51,944 nt of DNA from Rhodobacterales bacterium 32-67-9. GTDB lineage: Bacteria; Pseudomonadota; Alphaproteobacteria; Rhodobacterales; Rhodobacteraceae. Positions 26,996 to 36,793 of the stretch are shown one piece after another; the stretch's first letter is position 1; each line of letters begins with the position of its first letter. The translations under genes and the position numbers were made by a program. The stretch is taken from contig NCEA01000016.1 of assembly GCA_002280515.1 (NCBI GenBank), positions 13,174 through 65,117 on the forward strand. Direction: 5' to 3'. The notes under the pieces are model-generated. The model worked only from the letters and a program-made list of their open reading frames with translations. It made no database searches and had not been told where the DNA came from.

Positions 26996-28274
26996 GGCCG
27001 CGCGGACTGAACCTGAGCACAAGAAGCAGGACCAGCCCCATCGTCAGAAGCCGCATATGCGCCGCGCTGTCCTGCAGATGCTGCTTCAGCGCACCCTCGG
27101 CCATACCGGAGGTGATGAGGTCCATGAGCTGGTTGCCCCAGGGTTCGACCTTGATCCAGAGATACCAGATCAGGAAGCCGCCGAGAACCGCGCCCCAGTT
27201 GTTGCCGGAGCCGCCGACGATCACCATGACCCAGATGAGGAAGGTGAAGCGCAGCGGGTTGTAGGTGCCGGGGGTAAGCTGGCTGTCGAGAGTGACGATC
27301 ATCGCCCCGGCAATGCCGCAGACGGCACTGCCCAGGATGAAGATCTGCAAGTGCCGGCGCGTCACGTCCTTGCCCATCGCCTCGGCCGCCGTCTCGTTGT
27401 CGCGGATCGCGCGCATCATCCGGCCCCAGGGCGAGTTGAGCGCCATCTGCGAGGCCCAGATCAGGGCGAGGAGGATCGCGACGAAGAGCCCGGCATAAAG
27501 CAGCTTCACCACGACGGTCGAGGCGGTCACCGGATCGGTGCCGAACCCCGCCGCCCAGTCGACGAAGCCGGGATTGGCCTGAAGGTTGACCTCGTAAGGC
27601 ACCGGGCGCGGGATCGAGATGACGTTCTTGACGCCGCGCGCCAGCCAGTCCTCGTTCTTCATCACCGCGATGATGATCTCGCCGATGCCGAGCGTGGCGA
27701 TGGCGAGGTAGTCGGAGCGGAGGCCAAGCGCGGTCTTGCCGATGATCCAGGCGGCCCCGGCCGCCAGAAGCCCGCCGACCGGCCAGGCCAGCAGCACCGG
27801 CAGGCCAAGCCCGCCGAGGTTGGAATAGGTCGCGGGCTTGAACGCCTCGACCACGACGACCGCCGGGTCGAAGACCGCGCGGTAGAGGAAGAAGCCGCCG
27901 ATCAGCACGACCAGAAGGGCCATTGCCCGGCTGCGCCCCGCCAGCCGCTTGTTGAGCGCGATGGCCAGCGCGATCACCGCGACCCCGATGATCAGCGCGA
28001 GGATCAGCCGGAAGGCGCCACCCCCGGTCCAGACCTCTGTTACCGGCGGGGTGGCGATCAGCACGGGCGCGAGCCCGCCGAGCGCCACGAATCCGACGAT
28101 GCCGACGTTGAAAAGCCCCGCGTAACCCCATTGCATGTTCACGCCAAGCGCGAGGATCGCCGAGATCAGCCCCATGTTCAGGATGCCGAGCGCGGTGTTC
28201 CAGCTTGCCGTCATGCCCTCGATCAGGATCAGCGCCGCGACGAGGCCGAAGAGGAGGATGTTGCGCAGGTTCAT
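26979..28274 (-). CDS. livM: ABC importer permease LivM
   Basis: A 431-residue inner-membrane permease of the branched-chain amino acid (HAAT) type. Multiple hydrophobic segments flank the family motifs GVNMQWGYAGLFNVGIVGF and SDYLAIATLGIGEIIIAVM. The C-terminal part with QLTPGTYNPLRFTFLIWVM is also typical. Somewhat longer than E. coli LivM through an extended middle section. It is coupled to livH by an ATGA overlap and is the last gene of the cluster. Which amino acid is taken up cannot be read. Confidence 0.92.
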   Translation of the reverse strand: MNLRNILLFGLVAALILIEGMTASWNTALGILNMGLISAILALGVNMQWGYAGLFNVGIVGFVALGGLAPVLIATPPVTEVWTGGGAFRLILALIIGVAVIALAIALNKRLAGRSRAMALLVVLIGGFFLYRAVFDPAVVVVEAFKPATYSNLGGLGLPVLLAWPVGGLLAAGAAWIIGKTALGLRSDYLAIATLGIGEIIIAVMKNEDWLARGVKNVISIPRPVPYEVNLQANPGFVDWAAGFGTDPVTASTVVVKLLYAGLFVAILLALIWASQMALNSPWGRMMRAIRDNETAAEAMGKDVTRRHLQIFILGSAVCGIAGAMIVTLDSQLTPGTYNPLRFTFLIWVMVIVGGSGNNWGAVLGGFLIWYLWIKVEPWGNQLMDLITSGMAEGALKQHLQDSAAHMRLLTMGLVLLLVLRFSPRGLIPER

Positions 28275-29281
28275 ACCGATTTCCCCTTGAAGAGGCCGGT
28301 GGGCTTGAAGAGGAGGACGACGATCAGGATCGCGAAGGAGACCGCGAACTTGTAGTCCGTCGAGAGAAGCTGGGCGAGCCCGTCCGGCGCCAGGCTTTCA
28401 GGCAGGACGTAGGTCGCGACCTTCTTCCAGGCATAGGTGAAGCCGACCTCGCTGAAGGCGATGAGGAAGCCGCCGGCAATGGCGCCCAAGGGGCTGCCCA
28501 GGCCGCCGACGATGGCGGCGGCGAAGATCGGCAAGAGAAGCTGGAAGTAGTTGAAGGCCTTGAACGCCTTGTCGAGCCCGTAGAGCGTGCCGGCGATGGT
28601 GGCGAGACCGGCCGCGATGATCCAGGTCACCGCGACGACCCGTTCGGGGTTGATGCCCGAGAGAAGCGCCAGATCCTCGTTGTCGGAATAGGCCCGCATC
28701 GACTTTCCGGTGCGGGTGCGGTTCAGGAACCAGAAGAGCAGCGCCACCACGATCACCGCCGTGACGATGGTCAGCGCCTGGGTCGAGCGGAAGGCAAGCC
28801 CCTCGGCCAGCCCGGTCGCCTTCTTGAAGTCGCCCGCGTTGATCAGGAACCGCGCGCCGTCATCAAAGCGGATCTCGTCGACGCCGATGATGAAGCGGGT
28901 GACGCCGTTCATGATGAACATCACCCCCATCGACACGATGACGAGGATCACCGGCGCCGCCTTTTGCTTCCGGTAGAACCGGTAGACCGCCTTGTCCGTG
29001 GCCAGAACCAGAGCCGCCGTGATCGCGATCCCGAAAGGCAGCGCCAGAAGCGCGGTCGGAAGGGGTCCAAGATGGATGCCGAGACCCTGCATCCACCAGG
29101 TGACGAGGATCACCATCCCGGTCCCGAAGGCCATCGTGTCGCCATGGGCGAAGTTGGAGAACCTGAGGATGCCGTAGATCAATGTCACCCCGAGGGCCCC
29201 GAGCGCCAGCTGCGCGCCGTACGCGGTGGCGGGGATGATGACGAAGTTCAGAAGTGCGACGATCGCGTTGAGAAGGTCCAT
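28271..29281 (-). CDS. livH: ABC importer permease LivH
   Basis: A 336-residue permease, the second membrane subunit of the LivKHMGF importer. It has the family segments ALGVTLIYGILRFSNFAHGD near the start, VVAVTWIIAAGLATIAGTLYG and GGLGSPLGAIAGGFLIAF toward the end. The chosen ATG at 29281 (MDLLNAIVALLNFVII) begins the first membrane segment; the open frame upstream is out of character. It lies 4 bases after livF and overlaps livM by four bases. Confidence 0.92.
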   Translation of the reverse strand: MDLLNAIVALLNFVIIPATAYGAQLALGALGVTLIYGILRFSNFAHGDTMAFGTGMVILVTWWMQGLGIHLGPLPTALLALPFGIAITAALVLATDKAVYRFYRKQKAAPVILVIVSMGVMFIMNGVTRFIIGVDEIRFDDGARFLINAGDFKKATGLAEGLAFRSTQALTIVTAVIVVALLFWFLNRTRTGKSMRAYSDNEDLALLSGINPERVVAVTWIIAAGLATIAGTLYGLDKAFKAFNYFQLLLPIFAAAIVGGLGSPLGAIAGGFLIAFSEVGFTYAWKKVATYVLPESLAPDGLAQLLSTDYKFAVSFAILIVVLLFKPTGLFKGKSV

Positions 29282-29285
29282 GTCC

Positions 29286-30113
29286 TCAGCCCCCCAGGAA
29301 CGTGCGGCGGACCTCGGGGTCGGCGAGAAGCGCCTCTCCGGTGTCCGTGTAGCGGTTGGCGCCTTGGACAAGGACGTACCCCATGTCGGCGATTTCGAGC
29401 GCCTGACGGGCGTTCTGCTCGACCATGAGGATCGAGATGCCGGTGCGGGCGACCTCGATGATGCGGTCGAAAAGTTCGTCCATGACGATGGGCGAGACGC
29501 CGGCGGTCGGCTCGTCGAGCATCAGGAGTTTTGGCTGGGTCATCAGCGCCCGTCCCACCGCGACCTGCTGGCGCTGGCCGCCGGAAAGTTCGCCCGCCGC
29601 CTGCCGCCGCTTGTCCTTGAGGATCGGGAAGAGGTCGTAGACCTGCTCCATCGTGCGGCGGAAGTCGTCGCGGCGCAGGAAGGCGCCCATTTCGAGGTTC
29701 TCCTCGACGCTCATCGAGGGGAAGACGTTGTTGGTCTGCGGCACGAAGCCCATGCCCTTGGCGACCCTGTCCTGCGGGCTGAGCGCGGTGATATCCTCGC
29801 CGTCGAGCTTCACATGGCCACCGCGTAAGGAGAGCATCCCGAAGACCGCCTTCATCGCGGTCGACTTGCCGGCGCCGTTCGGGCCGACGATGACCGCGAT
29901 CTGGCCCTTTTCGACGGTCAGCGTGCAGTCGTGCAGGATGTCGGCGGCACCGTAGCCGCCGGTCATGTTCTCGGCCGCGAGGAAGGGGCCGCCGGGGGCG
30001 GGGTGCGCCTTGCCACCCGTCGCCGGAAACTCCAGCTCTCCGCCGCCGTCCTTGGTGATCGAGCGGTCCTTGTTGCCGCGATCGTCCTTGTAGGGGTTGT
30101 CCTTGCCGCTCAT
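29286..30113 (-). CDS. livF: ABC importer ATPase LivF
   Basis: A 275-residue ATP-binding subunit. Walker A is GPNGAGKST (about 76-84), the signature is LSGGQRQQ and Walker B is LLMLDEP with the following TAGVSP typical of LivF. The first ~42 residues form a charged, probably disordered extension (MSGKDNPYKDDRGNKDRS...) not present in E. coli LivF. The start is supported by the ATGA overlap with livG. An internal start at about Met50 would cut into the ABC core, so the extension is probably real. Confidence 0.9.
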   Translation of the reverse strand: MSGKDNPYKDDRGNKDRSITKDGGGELEFPATGGKAHPAPGGPFLAAENMTGGYGAADILHDCTLTVEKGQIAVIVGPNGAGKSTAMKAVFGMLSLRGGHVKLDGEDITALSPQDRVAKGMGFVPQTNNVFPSMSVEENLEMGAFLRRDDFRRTMEQVYDLFPILKDKRRQAAGELSGGQRQQVAVGRALMTQPKLLMLDEPTAGVSPIVMDELFDRIIEVARTGISILMVEQNARQALEIADMGYVLVQGANRYTDTGEALLADPEVRRTFLGG

Positions 30114-30904
30114 GCCCCGGCCTCCGCTTCCGCCTTGACCTTGTTCTTGAGGCCGCGCCCGAGATAGGCCTCGATCACCGCCTCGTTCTGCATGATGCTG
30201 TCGGCCGACCCCTTGGCCAGCACCTTGCCCTCGGCCATGACGATCACCGGGTCGCAGAGCCGGCCAATGAAATCCATGTCATGCTCGATCACGCAGAACG
30301 TGTAGCCGCGTTCCTTGTTGAGCCGCACGATGGCGTCGCCGATGGTGTTGAGAAGCGTGCGGTTGACGCCGGCGCCAACCTCGTCAAGGAACACCACCTT
30401 GGCCTCGACCATCATCGTGCGGCCAAGCTCCAGAAGCTTCTTCTGGCCGCCGGAGAGGTTGCCGGCGCGTTCATCCGAAAGATGTGAAATCGTCAGGAAA
30501 TCAAGGACATCGTCGGCTTTCTTCGCAAGCGCGGCCTCCTCGCCGCGGATGCGGGCGCGGTGGAACCACGTGTTCCAGAGCGCTTCACCCGACTGGCCGG
30601 CGGGAACCATCATCAGGTTCTCGCGCACCGTCATCGACGAGAATTCATGCGCGATCTGGAAGGTCCTGAGCAGCCCCTTGTGAAAGAGGTCGTGCGGCGG
30701 CAGGCCGGTGATGTCCTCGCCGTCCATCATCACGCGGCCGGAGGTCGGCTGGTAGACCCCGGCGATGACGTTGAAGAGCGTGGACTTGCCGGCGCCGTTC
30801 GGGCCGATGAGGCCGGTGATGGAACCCTTGGCGATTTCCATCGACGCGCCGTCGACGGCCCGGAAGCCGCCGAAATGCTTGTGCAGATCCTCGACGATGA
30901 TCAT
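30110..30904 (-). CDS. livG: ABC importer ATPase LivG
   Basis: A 264-residue ATP-binding subunit. Walker A is GPNGAGKST near residue 35, the signature LSGGQKKLLELGR and Walker B VVFLDEVGAGV are LivG-like, and the LivG-type C-terminal extension ends RGLKNKVKAEAEAGA. ATG at 30904 (MIIVEDLHKHFGG) follows AGGGGGTGT by six bases and is better than the ATG at 30925. It comes after livK across a strong stem-loop and overlaps livF by four bases. Confidence 0.92.
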   Translation of the reverse strand: MIIVEDLHKHFGGFRAVDGASMEIAKGSITGLIGPNGAGKSTLFNVIAGVYQPTSGRVMMDGEDITGLPPHDLFHKGLLRTFQIAHEFSSMTVRENLMMVPAGQSGEALWNTWFHRARIRGEEAALAKKADDVLDFLTISHLSDERAGNLSGGQKKLLELGRTMMVEAKVVFLDEVGAGVNRTLLNTIGDAIVRLNKERGYTFCVIEHDMDFIGRLCDPVIVMAEGKVLAKGSADSIMQNEAVIEAYLGRGLKNKVKAEAEAGA

Positions 30905-30968
30905 GCGGACACCCCCTGTCTTCACGTTACATCAACGATGTCCGCGAAGTTCTTCTTTTTTATACGGA

Positions 30969-30997
30969 AAGGCAGCCCGGACGCGCCGGGCTGCCTT
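30969..30997 (-). terminator. Stem-loop after livK
   Basis: AAGGCAGCCCGG and CCGGGCTGCCTT form a perfect 12-bp stem around ACGCG. Read on the minus strand it stands just after livK and before livG. There is no immediate T-run, though a poly-A/T patch lies about 8-14 bases past it. It probably acts as a partial terminator or RNA stabiliser, letting the binding protein be made in excess over the transporter. Confidence 0.7.
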
Positions 30998-31012
30998 CCT
31001 GGTTCATGCGGT

Positions 31013-32197
31013 TCAGCGGAACTTCACCGTCTCGTACTTGCCGTCCTTGAACTCGATCTCACGGTAGTTGCCGGCCGATTCTCCCGGTCCGATCAGCTCC
31101 ACCGCGGTGGCGCCGACATAGTCGATATCGGTGCCCGCCGCGATCAGTTCGAGGCCCTTGGCCAACTCGCCCGGGAAGATCTCTTCGCCCGGCGCGTTGG
31201 CCACGTCCAGCACCTTTCCGGCAAGATCGCCCGAGGCCGAGGAATTCGCCGCCTGCATGGCGAACATGATCAGCGCCGCCGCGTCATAGCTTTCCGGAGC
31301 GAAGGGGCCGGTGCCGTCGAAGCCGGCACCCGCCGCCATCTCCTGGAACTTCGCGGCGCCGGGGCTGTCAGTGCCCGGATAGGCGCCGTAGGAGCCGTTC
31401 AGTTCCGCGCCAAAGTTCTCGTTCAGCTTCTCGCCGACCATGCCGTCGGGGAAATAGAAGGTCGAGAACGCGCCGGTGTCGAGCGCGGCGCGCACCACGC
31501 CGGAGCCGCCCTGGTCGACATAGCCCGCAACGACGAGAACGTCGCCGCCGGCCGAGGCGAGCGCGCCGACTTCGGCCGAGTAGTCGGCCTTGCCGTCTTC
31601 ATGCGCCGACGAGATCGTGACCGTGCCGCCGGATTCTTTCCAGTTGCGCTCGATCGCCTCGGCAAGGCCCTTGCCGTAGTCGTTGTTGGTGTAGGTGATG
31701 GCGATCGAGCCGACACCGTGATCCTTGAGGATGTCGCGGACAATCTCGCCCTGACGCGCATCCGACGGCGCGGTGCGGAAGAAGAGGCCGTTGTCCTCGG
31801 CGGTCGAGAGCCCCGGCGAGGTCGCCGAGGGCGAAATCATCGCGATACCGTTCGGCATCGCGACATTGGCGAGGATCGCGCCGGTCACGCCGGAGCAGTC
31901 GGCGCCCATGATCGCGTTCACCTTGTCGGTGGTCACCAGCCGTTCGGCCGCAGCGGTCGCGGCAGCGGCATCGACGCAGGTCGAGTCGCCACGCACCGAC
32001 GTCACGGTGGAGCCGCCGAGCAGCTTGCCCGACTCCGTCACTTCCTTCATCGCAAGCTCGGCGCCCGCGCCCATCGCGGGCGTGATCGATTCCAGCGGGC
32101 CGGTAAAGCCGAGGATCACGCCGATCTTGATGTCTTCCGCCCCGGCGGCGCCGGCCATCAGGGCCAGGCTCGCGGTTGCAGCGAGAAGCTTCTTCAT
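31013..32197 (-). CDS. livK: Branched-chain amino acid type periplasmic binding protein
   Basis: A 394-residue periplasmic solute-binding protein with a signal peptide (MKKLLAATASLALMAGAAGA, cleaved before EDIKIG). The mature start DIKIGVILGFTGPLESITPA and ISPSATSPGLS with the YTNNDYGKG stretch fit the LivJ/LivK (periplasmic binding protein type I) family. First gene of the importer cluster, followed by a strong stem-loop. The ligand may be a branched-chain amino acid or another amide-type compound. Confidence 0.92.
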   Translation of the reverse strand: MKKLLAATASLALMAGAAGAEDIKIGVILGFTGPLESITPAMGAGAELAMKEVTESGKLLGGSTVTSVRGDSTCVDAAAATAAAERLVTTDKVNAIMGADCSGVTGAILANVAMPNGIAMISPSATSPGLSTAEDNGLFFRTAPSDARQGEIVRDILKDHGVGSIAITYTNNDYGKGLAEAIERNWKESGGTVTISSAHEDGKADYSAEVGALASAGGDVLVVAGYVDQGGSGVVRAALDTGAFSTFYFPDGMVGEKLNENFGAELNGSYGAYPGTDSPGAAKFQEMAAGAGFDGTGPFAPESYDAAALIMFAMQAANSSASGDLAGKVLDVANAPGEEIFPGELAKGLELIAAGTDIDYVGATAVELIGPGESAGNYREIEFKDGKYETVKFR

Positions 32198-32425
32198 GTG
32201 TTCACTCCCATGTTGGAACGTTGTCCTGATAGCAAACTAGAGCGCGTCCGGTGAAAAGAAAAGCCATTCGCTGCGCAGGGTAATGCCGTGACGGTCCGGC
32301 ACTAGGCCTTGACGCGGCGTCAGTCGCGCCCAATGGGGGCGCCTGTCGCGAAACCGGAACCAATGAACCGCGAACGGTCCCGCAGCGCTGGCTCGCGGCC
32401 CGGCAATGACGGCCGATGGCGCCGG

Positions 32426-33463
32426 TCAGACCGAAAGCCGGGGCGTCGCGATCGCCTGCGCGCCGTGGCTTCCGCGTTCGCGGTAGGGTGTGGTCTTGTA
32501 ATGCGCCCGGTAGCACTTGGAGAAATGCGAGGGGCTGGCAAACCCGCAGGCGAGCGCCACGTTGATCACGCTCATGTCGGTCTGCATCAGGAGGTTGCGC
32601 GCTTTTTGCAGCCTGAGTTCCATGTAGTAACGCTTCGGCGAGCGGTTGAGATAGCGCCGGAACAGCCGCTCAAGTTGGCGCGTCGACATGCCGACATCGG
32701 TGGCAAGATCGGCCGGGCTGATCGGATCCTCGATGTTCTGCTCCATCATCTGGATGACCTGGCTGAGCTTCGGGTGACGCACGCCGATCCGGGTCGGGAT
32801 CGACAGCCGCTGGGTGTCCTGGTCGGTGCGGATCGCGGAATAGATGAGCTGGTCGGCGACGGTGTTGGCAACCTCCTCGCCGTGGTCCTGGGCGATGATC
32901 TTCAGCATCATGTCGATGGAGGCGGTGCCGCCGGCCGTCGACATGCGGTTGCCGTCGATGACGAAGACCGATTTCGTCAGCTTCACGTCCTCGAATTCCT
33001 CGAGGAAACTGTCCTGGTTTTCCCAGTGGATCGTCGCGCGCTTGCCGTCGAGCAGGCCGGCCCTGGCGACGGTGAAGGCGGCGGTGCAGAGCCCGCCGAT
33101 GGCGACGCCGCGGCGCGCCTCGCGGCGGAGCCAGTTGAGAATCGACTTCGTCGTCGCCGCCTGCACGTCGATGCCGCCGCAGACCAAGATCGTGTCCTCG
33201 CGCTCGATGTCGTCGAGGCCCATGTCGAGCTTGAAGGAGGCGCCGTTGGAGCAGGTGCTTTCCACCCCGTTCTCGCCGGCGAGCACCCAGGTATAGGCTT
33301 CGCGCCCGATCACCCGGTTGGCGATGCGCAAGGGTTCGATCGCCCCGGCGAAGGAGAGCATGGTGAACCTGTCGAGAAGCAGGAAGACGAACCGCTTCTG
33401 CCTCAGCGTGCTGTTCGTTTCCTTAGTGCCGCGCGTCGGAACGACTGACATTATGCGACCCAT
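32426..33463 (-). CDS. GlxA-family AraC-type regulator
   Basis: A 345-residue regulator. The N-terminal DJ-1/PfpI-like domain (about 22-200) includes the nucleophile-elbow-like ICTAAF-type segment GGLCTAAFTVARAGLLDGK. A double AraC helix-turn-helix (about 235-330) contains LATDVGMSTRQLERLFRRYL and VALACGFASPSHFSKCYRAH. Proteins of this layout (GbdR, CdhR, ArgR of pseudomonads) respond to betaines, carnitine or arginine. Here it lies beyond livK on the same strand, 228 bases upstream of nothing else in that direction, so it may control the liv-type cluster. The start may be 33463 or 33451. Confidence 0.87.
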   Translation of the reverse strand: MGRIMSVVPTRGTKETNSTLRQKRFVFLLLDRFTMLSFAGAIEPLRIANRVIGREAYTWVLAGENGVESTCSNGASFKLDMGLDDIEREDTILVCGGIDVQAATTKSILNWLRREARRGVAIGGLCTAAFTVARAGLLDGKRATIHWENQDSFLEEFEDVKLTKSVFVIDGNRMSTAGGTASIDMMLKIIAQDHGEEVANTVADQLIYSAIRTDQDTQRLSIPTRIGVRHPKLSQVIQMMEQNIEDPISPADLATDVGMSTRQLERLFRRYLNRSPKRYYMELRLQKARNLLMQTDMSVINVALACGFASPSHFSKCYRAHYKTTPYRERGSHGAQAIATPRLSV

Positions 33464-33530
33464 ATTGTCGTTTTGGGCACAGAACCACTAATGCAGGGCC
33501 GCCGCAAGGGCGATTTCGGGGCCATATGGG

Positions 33531-33560
33531 TTTGCAGCGCGCCGGCCGCTTCGGTATAAG
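33531..33560 (+). promoter_or_regulatory. Candidate promoter of DAHP synthase
   Basis: TTTGCA (33531-33536) and TATAAG (33555-33560) are separated by 18 bases and lie 36 bases ahead of the gene's start. The match to a housekeeping promoter is fair. No tryptophan- or tyrosine-leader peptide was found in the 116-base gap. Confidence 0.35.
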
Positions 33561-33596
33561 CCGCCCGTTATCGCTAAAGCCTTGAGGAGAATTCAG

Positions 33597-34967
33597 ATGA
33601 CCAAGGGCTGGACCAAATCCGACTGGCGCCGCAAGCCGCGGGTGCAGATGCCCGACTATCCGGATCAGGCCGCGTTGAAGGCGGTCGAGGCGCAGATCGC
33701 CGCCTATCCGCCCCTGGTCTTCGCCGGCGAGGCGCGCAAGCTGAAGCGCGCGCTTGGCGAGGTGGCCGCCGGCCGCGCGTTCCTGCTTCAGGGCGGCGAC
33801 TGTGCCGAAAGCTTCTCTGAATTCTCCGCCGACAACATCCGCGACACCTTCAAGGTGTTGTTGCAGATGGCGATCGTGCTGACCTGGGGCGCCAAGGTGC
33901 CGGTGATCAAGATCGGCCGCGTGGCAGGTCAATTCGCCAAGCCGCGTTCTGCCGCGACCGAGGTGATCGGCGGGCAGGAACTGCCGTCCTACCGGGGCGA
34001 CATCATCAACGGCTTCGATTTCACCGCCACCGCGCGGATCCCCGATCCGGCCCGGATGCTTCAGGCCTACACCCAGGCCGCGGCCTCGCTCAACCTGCTG
34101 CGCGCCTTCTCGACCGGCGGTTTCGCCGACATGCACCGGGTCCAGAGCTGGATTTCGGGGTTCACCGACGAGGACGAGGCGCAGCGCTACCGCGAAGTCG
34201 CGACCCGTATTCAGGACGCGATGGAATTCATGGGCGCGGCCGGTGTGACCTCCGACACCGTCCACGCAATGGCGACGGTCGATTTCTACACCAGTCACGA
34301 GGCGCTGCTGCTGGAATACGAAGAGGCGCTTTGCCGGATCGATTCAACCTCCGGACTGCCGGTCGCAGGCTCGGGCCACATGATCTGGATCGGCGACCGC
34401 ACGCGGCAGCCGGACGGCGCGCATGTGGAGTTCTGCCGGGGCGTGCAAAACCCGATCGGGCTGAAATGCGGCCCCTCGCTGACGAGCGACGATCTCAAGG
34501 TGCTTATGCAGCTGCTCAACCCGGAGAACGAGGCCGGCCGGCTGACGCTGATCGCCCGTTTCGGCGCCGGCAAGGTGGCCGACCACCTGCCGCGCCTGAT
34601 CCGCACGGTCGCGGAAGAGGGCGCCAACGTGGTCTGGACCTGCGATCCGATGCACGGCAACACGATCAAGGCGGCCTCTGGCTACAAGACCCGGCCCTTC
34701 GATTCGGTGCTGCGCGAGGTGAAGGAGTTCTTCGGGGTCCACAAGGCCGAGGGCACGATCCCCGGCGGTGTGCATTTCGAGATGACCGGCAAGGACGTGA
34801 CCGAATGCACCGGCGGTGTCCGCGCCGTCACCGACGAGGATCTGTCGGACCGCTATCACACCGCCTGCGATCCGCGCCTCAACGCGTCGCAATCGCTGGA
34901 GCTTGCATTCCTCGTCGCCGAGGAATTGCAGGGCCGGCGGGCGATGCAGAAGGCCGCCGGAATGTGA
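33597..34967 (+). CDS. Class II (plant-type) DAHP synthase
   Basis: Condenses phosphoenolpyruvate and erythrose 4-phosphate to DAHP, the first step of aromatic amino-acid synthesis. The 456 residues begin [20 protein letters not shown]. They carry the class II motifs GGDCAESF (metal-binding Cys), [14 protein letters not shown] and [20 protein letters not shown], and later [12 protein letters not shown] and [15 protein letters not shown]. Length and motifs rule out the E. coli-type class I enzyme. The start at 33597 has TTGAGGAGA upstream. Single gene, ending at a double stem-loop. Confidence 0.95.
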   Translation: MTKGWTKSDWRRKPRVQMPDYPDQAALKAVEAQIAAYPPLVFAGEARKLKRALGEVAAGRAFLLQGGDCAESFSEFSADNIRDTFKVLLQMAIVLTWGAKVPVIKIGRVAGQFAKPRSAATEVIGGQELPSYRGDIINGFDFTATARIPDPARMLQAYTQAAASLNLLRAFSTGGFADMHRVQSWISGFTDEDEAQRYREVATRIQDAMEFMGAAGVTSDTVHAMATVDFYTSHEALLLEYEEALCRIDSTSGLPVAGSGHMIWIGDRTRQPDGAHVEFCRGVQNPIGLKCGPSLTSDDLKVLMQLLNPENEAGRLTLIARFGAGKVADHLPRLIRTVAEEGANVVWTCDPMHGNTIKAASGYKTRPFDSVLREVKEFFGVHKAEGTIPGGVHFEMTGKDVTECTGGVRAVTDEDLSDRYHTACDPRLNASQSLELAFLVAEELQGRRAMQKAAGM

Positions 34968-34994
34968 CGGCGACAGAACGCCGCTAAAGCACAA

Positions 34995-35064
34995 GGCGGC
35001 GGGCCATGGACCCGCCGCCGGTACTCACGACGCACAGAGGTGGCGGCCCTTCGGGGCCGCTTTT
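34995..35064 (+). terminator. Two stem-loops, the second a rho-independent terminator
   Basis: First hairpin: GGCGGCGGG/CCCGCCGCC at 34995-35019, 9 bp. Second: GCGGCCC/GGGCCGC with a TTCG tetraloop (35043-35060) followed by TTTT. The second is a classical terminator for the DAHP synthase gene. As the stop of the convergent PAS gene abuts it, it probably works for both. Confidence 0.8.
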
Positions 35065-35744
35065 CAGTCGTCGGAAACGACGAGTCTCAGATGTCCCCGG
35101 CTGCGGATCGGCTGTGGCGCGACGCCGGTGAAGGACGCCGGCGGTTCCGCGAAGCCCGCCGTGGCCGGCATCGGCATCGCCGGTCGGGTCGGCGCCGACT
35201 CCATGATCGGGCTGACCATGCTCTCCACCAGGTCGAAGCGGCGTGGCGTCCGGCCGATCGGCCCTTCGGCGACGAGACAGCCGAGTGCCCGGCTGACATC
35301 GCCGAGATCGGAACGGAGCGGCAGGATCAGGAGCTTCGCCGCCATCGCCGGCTTGCCGAGCCCGGCCTCCGCCGAAAGCGTCAGTTCGGCGGTGCGCGGC
35401 CCGGTGAAGACCGCGTCGAGCAGGGCCGCGATCTCGGCCCGGCCCTTCGGCGTGAAGAAGGAGGTGAGCGGCATGCCCCGCACCTCCATACCCATCAGGT
35501 CGTTGAGATGCATGCCGGCCAGGCGGAACCGCGCCACCTGCGGCGCGATCCGTTCCAGCACGAAGGCATATTCGAGCGCCCGCTCGATGCCGCGCGGATC
35601 GACTTCGGACCGGTAGGGAACCAGCCGCCCGTCGCGGAGCGCCTCCCAATAGGCTCTCACCTCAGAAATGCACGGAAATCTCATATCCTTGCGGTATCCC
35701 GAAAGCGGGACGACCTTGTCCCGGCTGTCACTGAACATGTTCAC
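35064..35744 (-). CDS. PAS domain protein (PAS_5 type)
   Basis: A 226-residue protein with a PAS-like domain in the first ~150 residues (RDGRLVPYRSEVDPRGIERA, FRLAGMHLNDLMGMEVRGMP, LTSFFTPKGR), of the PAS_5 type often seen in Rhodobacterales. The C-terminus is Pro-rich and probably disordered. No kinase, cyclase or DNA-binding part. The frame begins at 35744; MNMF offers a second ATG at 35738. Divergent from yicC across an AT-rich 146-base region. Function unknown; likely a sensory adaptor. Confidence 0.8.
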   Translation of the reverse strand: MNMFSDSRDKVVPLSGYRKDMRFPCISEVRAYWEALRDGRLVPYRSEVDPRGIERALEYAFVLERIAPQVARFRLAGMHLNDLMGMEVRGMPLTSFFTPKGRAEIAALLDAVFTGPRTAELTLSAEAGLGKPAMAAKLLILPLRSDLGDVSRALGCLVAEGPIGRTPRRFDLVESMVSPIMESAPTRPAMPMPATAGFAEPPASFTGVAPQPIRSRGHLRLVVSDD

Positions 35745-35890
35745 GTCGCACCTGCCGCATTACCAAAAGACGAACCGGCTCTCCCTCCGCGTTGTGGCGG
35801 CGGTCAGGTTTTGTTAACCCTAGGGCCGGAATGATTACCCAAGTGTTAATATACGCCTTCTTACGGCCATCTGGGGGACAAAAGTCTTAA

Positions 35891-36793
35891 ATGGTTAACG
35901 CACAACTGGTCTCGATGACGGGATTTGCGGCCCGTCGCGGGCAGGGCAGGGGCTACGCCTGGGCCTGGGAGATTCGGTCGGTCAACGGCAAGGGGCTCGA
36001 CCTCCGGGTGCGGCTGCCGGACTGGATCGAGGGACTGGAGCCCGCGGTGCGCGCCGCGGTGGCCAAGGTCGCCGCGCGGGGCAACGTGACGCTGTCGCTG
36101 AAGATCGCGCGCGAGGACGCGGGCGAGGCGCTCAGGGTCAATGCCGCCGGGCTCGACGCGGTGCTCGAGGCGCTTGGTCTCGTCAAGGCGCGGGCCGGGG
36201 CGCTTGGCCTGCCGCTGGCCGATCCGACCGCCGCCGAGGTGCTGGCGCTGCGCGGCGTCACCGACCAGGGTGGCGAGACCGAGGAGACGGCACCGCTGCT
36301 CGCAGCACTTCTCGACGATCTGGCGCCGCTTCTGAAGGATTTCGCGGCGATGCGGGCCGCAGAGGGCCGGGCGCTTGCCACGGTGATCGTCGGGCAGGTC
36401 GACCGGATCGCGGTGCTTGGCGCCGAGGCGAAGGCCGCCGCCGACGCCCGCCGGCCCGAGACGGAGCGGGCGCTGAACGATAACCTCGCGCGTGTGCTCG
36501 CCGGCGCGGCTGAGGCCGATCCGGCCCGTGTCGCGCAGGAACTGGCGCTGCTCGTCGTCAAGGCCGACGTGACGGAGGAGATCGACCGCCTCGCCGCGCA
36601 TGTCGAGGCGGCGCGGGCGCTTCTGGCCGAGACCGGCGCCATCGGCCGCAAGTTCGACTTCCTGATGCAGGAATTCATGCGCGAGGCGAACACCCTCTGC
36701 TCGAAATCCGGCAATGCCGCGCTGACCCGGATCGGGCTTGACCTCAAGACCGTCATCGACCAGATGCGGGAACAGGTTCAGAACGTGGAATGA
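35891..36793 (+). CDS. yicC: YicC family endoribonuclease
   Basis: A 300-residue member of the YicC/YloC family, endoribonucleases involved in RNA turnover (E. coli YicC promotes decay of some small RNAs). The N-terminal motif [10 protein letters not shown], the segment [19 protein letters not shown] and the C-terminal [20 protein letters not shown] are diagnostic. Start [11 protein letters not shown] at 35891. The stop overlaps the start of gmk (ATGA), a pairing found in many bacteria. Confidence 0.93.
   Translation: MVNAQLVSMTGFAARRGQGRGYAWAWEIRSVNGKGLDLRVRLPDWIEGLEPAVRAAVAKVAARGNVTLSLKIAREDAGEALRVNAAGLDAVLEALGLVKARAGALGLPLADPTAAEVLALRGVTDQGGETEETAPLLAALLDDLAPLLKDFAAMRAAEGRALATVIVGQVDRIAVLGAEAKAAADARRPETERALNDNLARVLAGAAEADPARVAQELALLVVKADVTEEIDRLAAHVEAARALLAETGAIGRKFDFLMQEFMREANTLCSKSGNAALTRIGLDLKTVIDQMREQVQNVE

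Noticed and set aside
26781-28355. A 524-codon plus-strand frame opposite livM
   Set aside because: The product is a low-complexity run of Arg, Asp, His and Pro with no recognised fold, and livM fits the region fully. The frames opposite livH, livG and livK were rejected for the same reason.
32198-32425. A small gene between livK and the GlxA-type regulator
   Set aside because: Only short frames without ribosome-binding sites were found. A GCGCCC/GGGCGC dyad near 32330 is the only notable structure.
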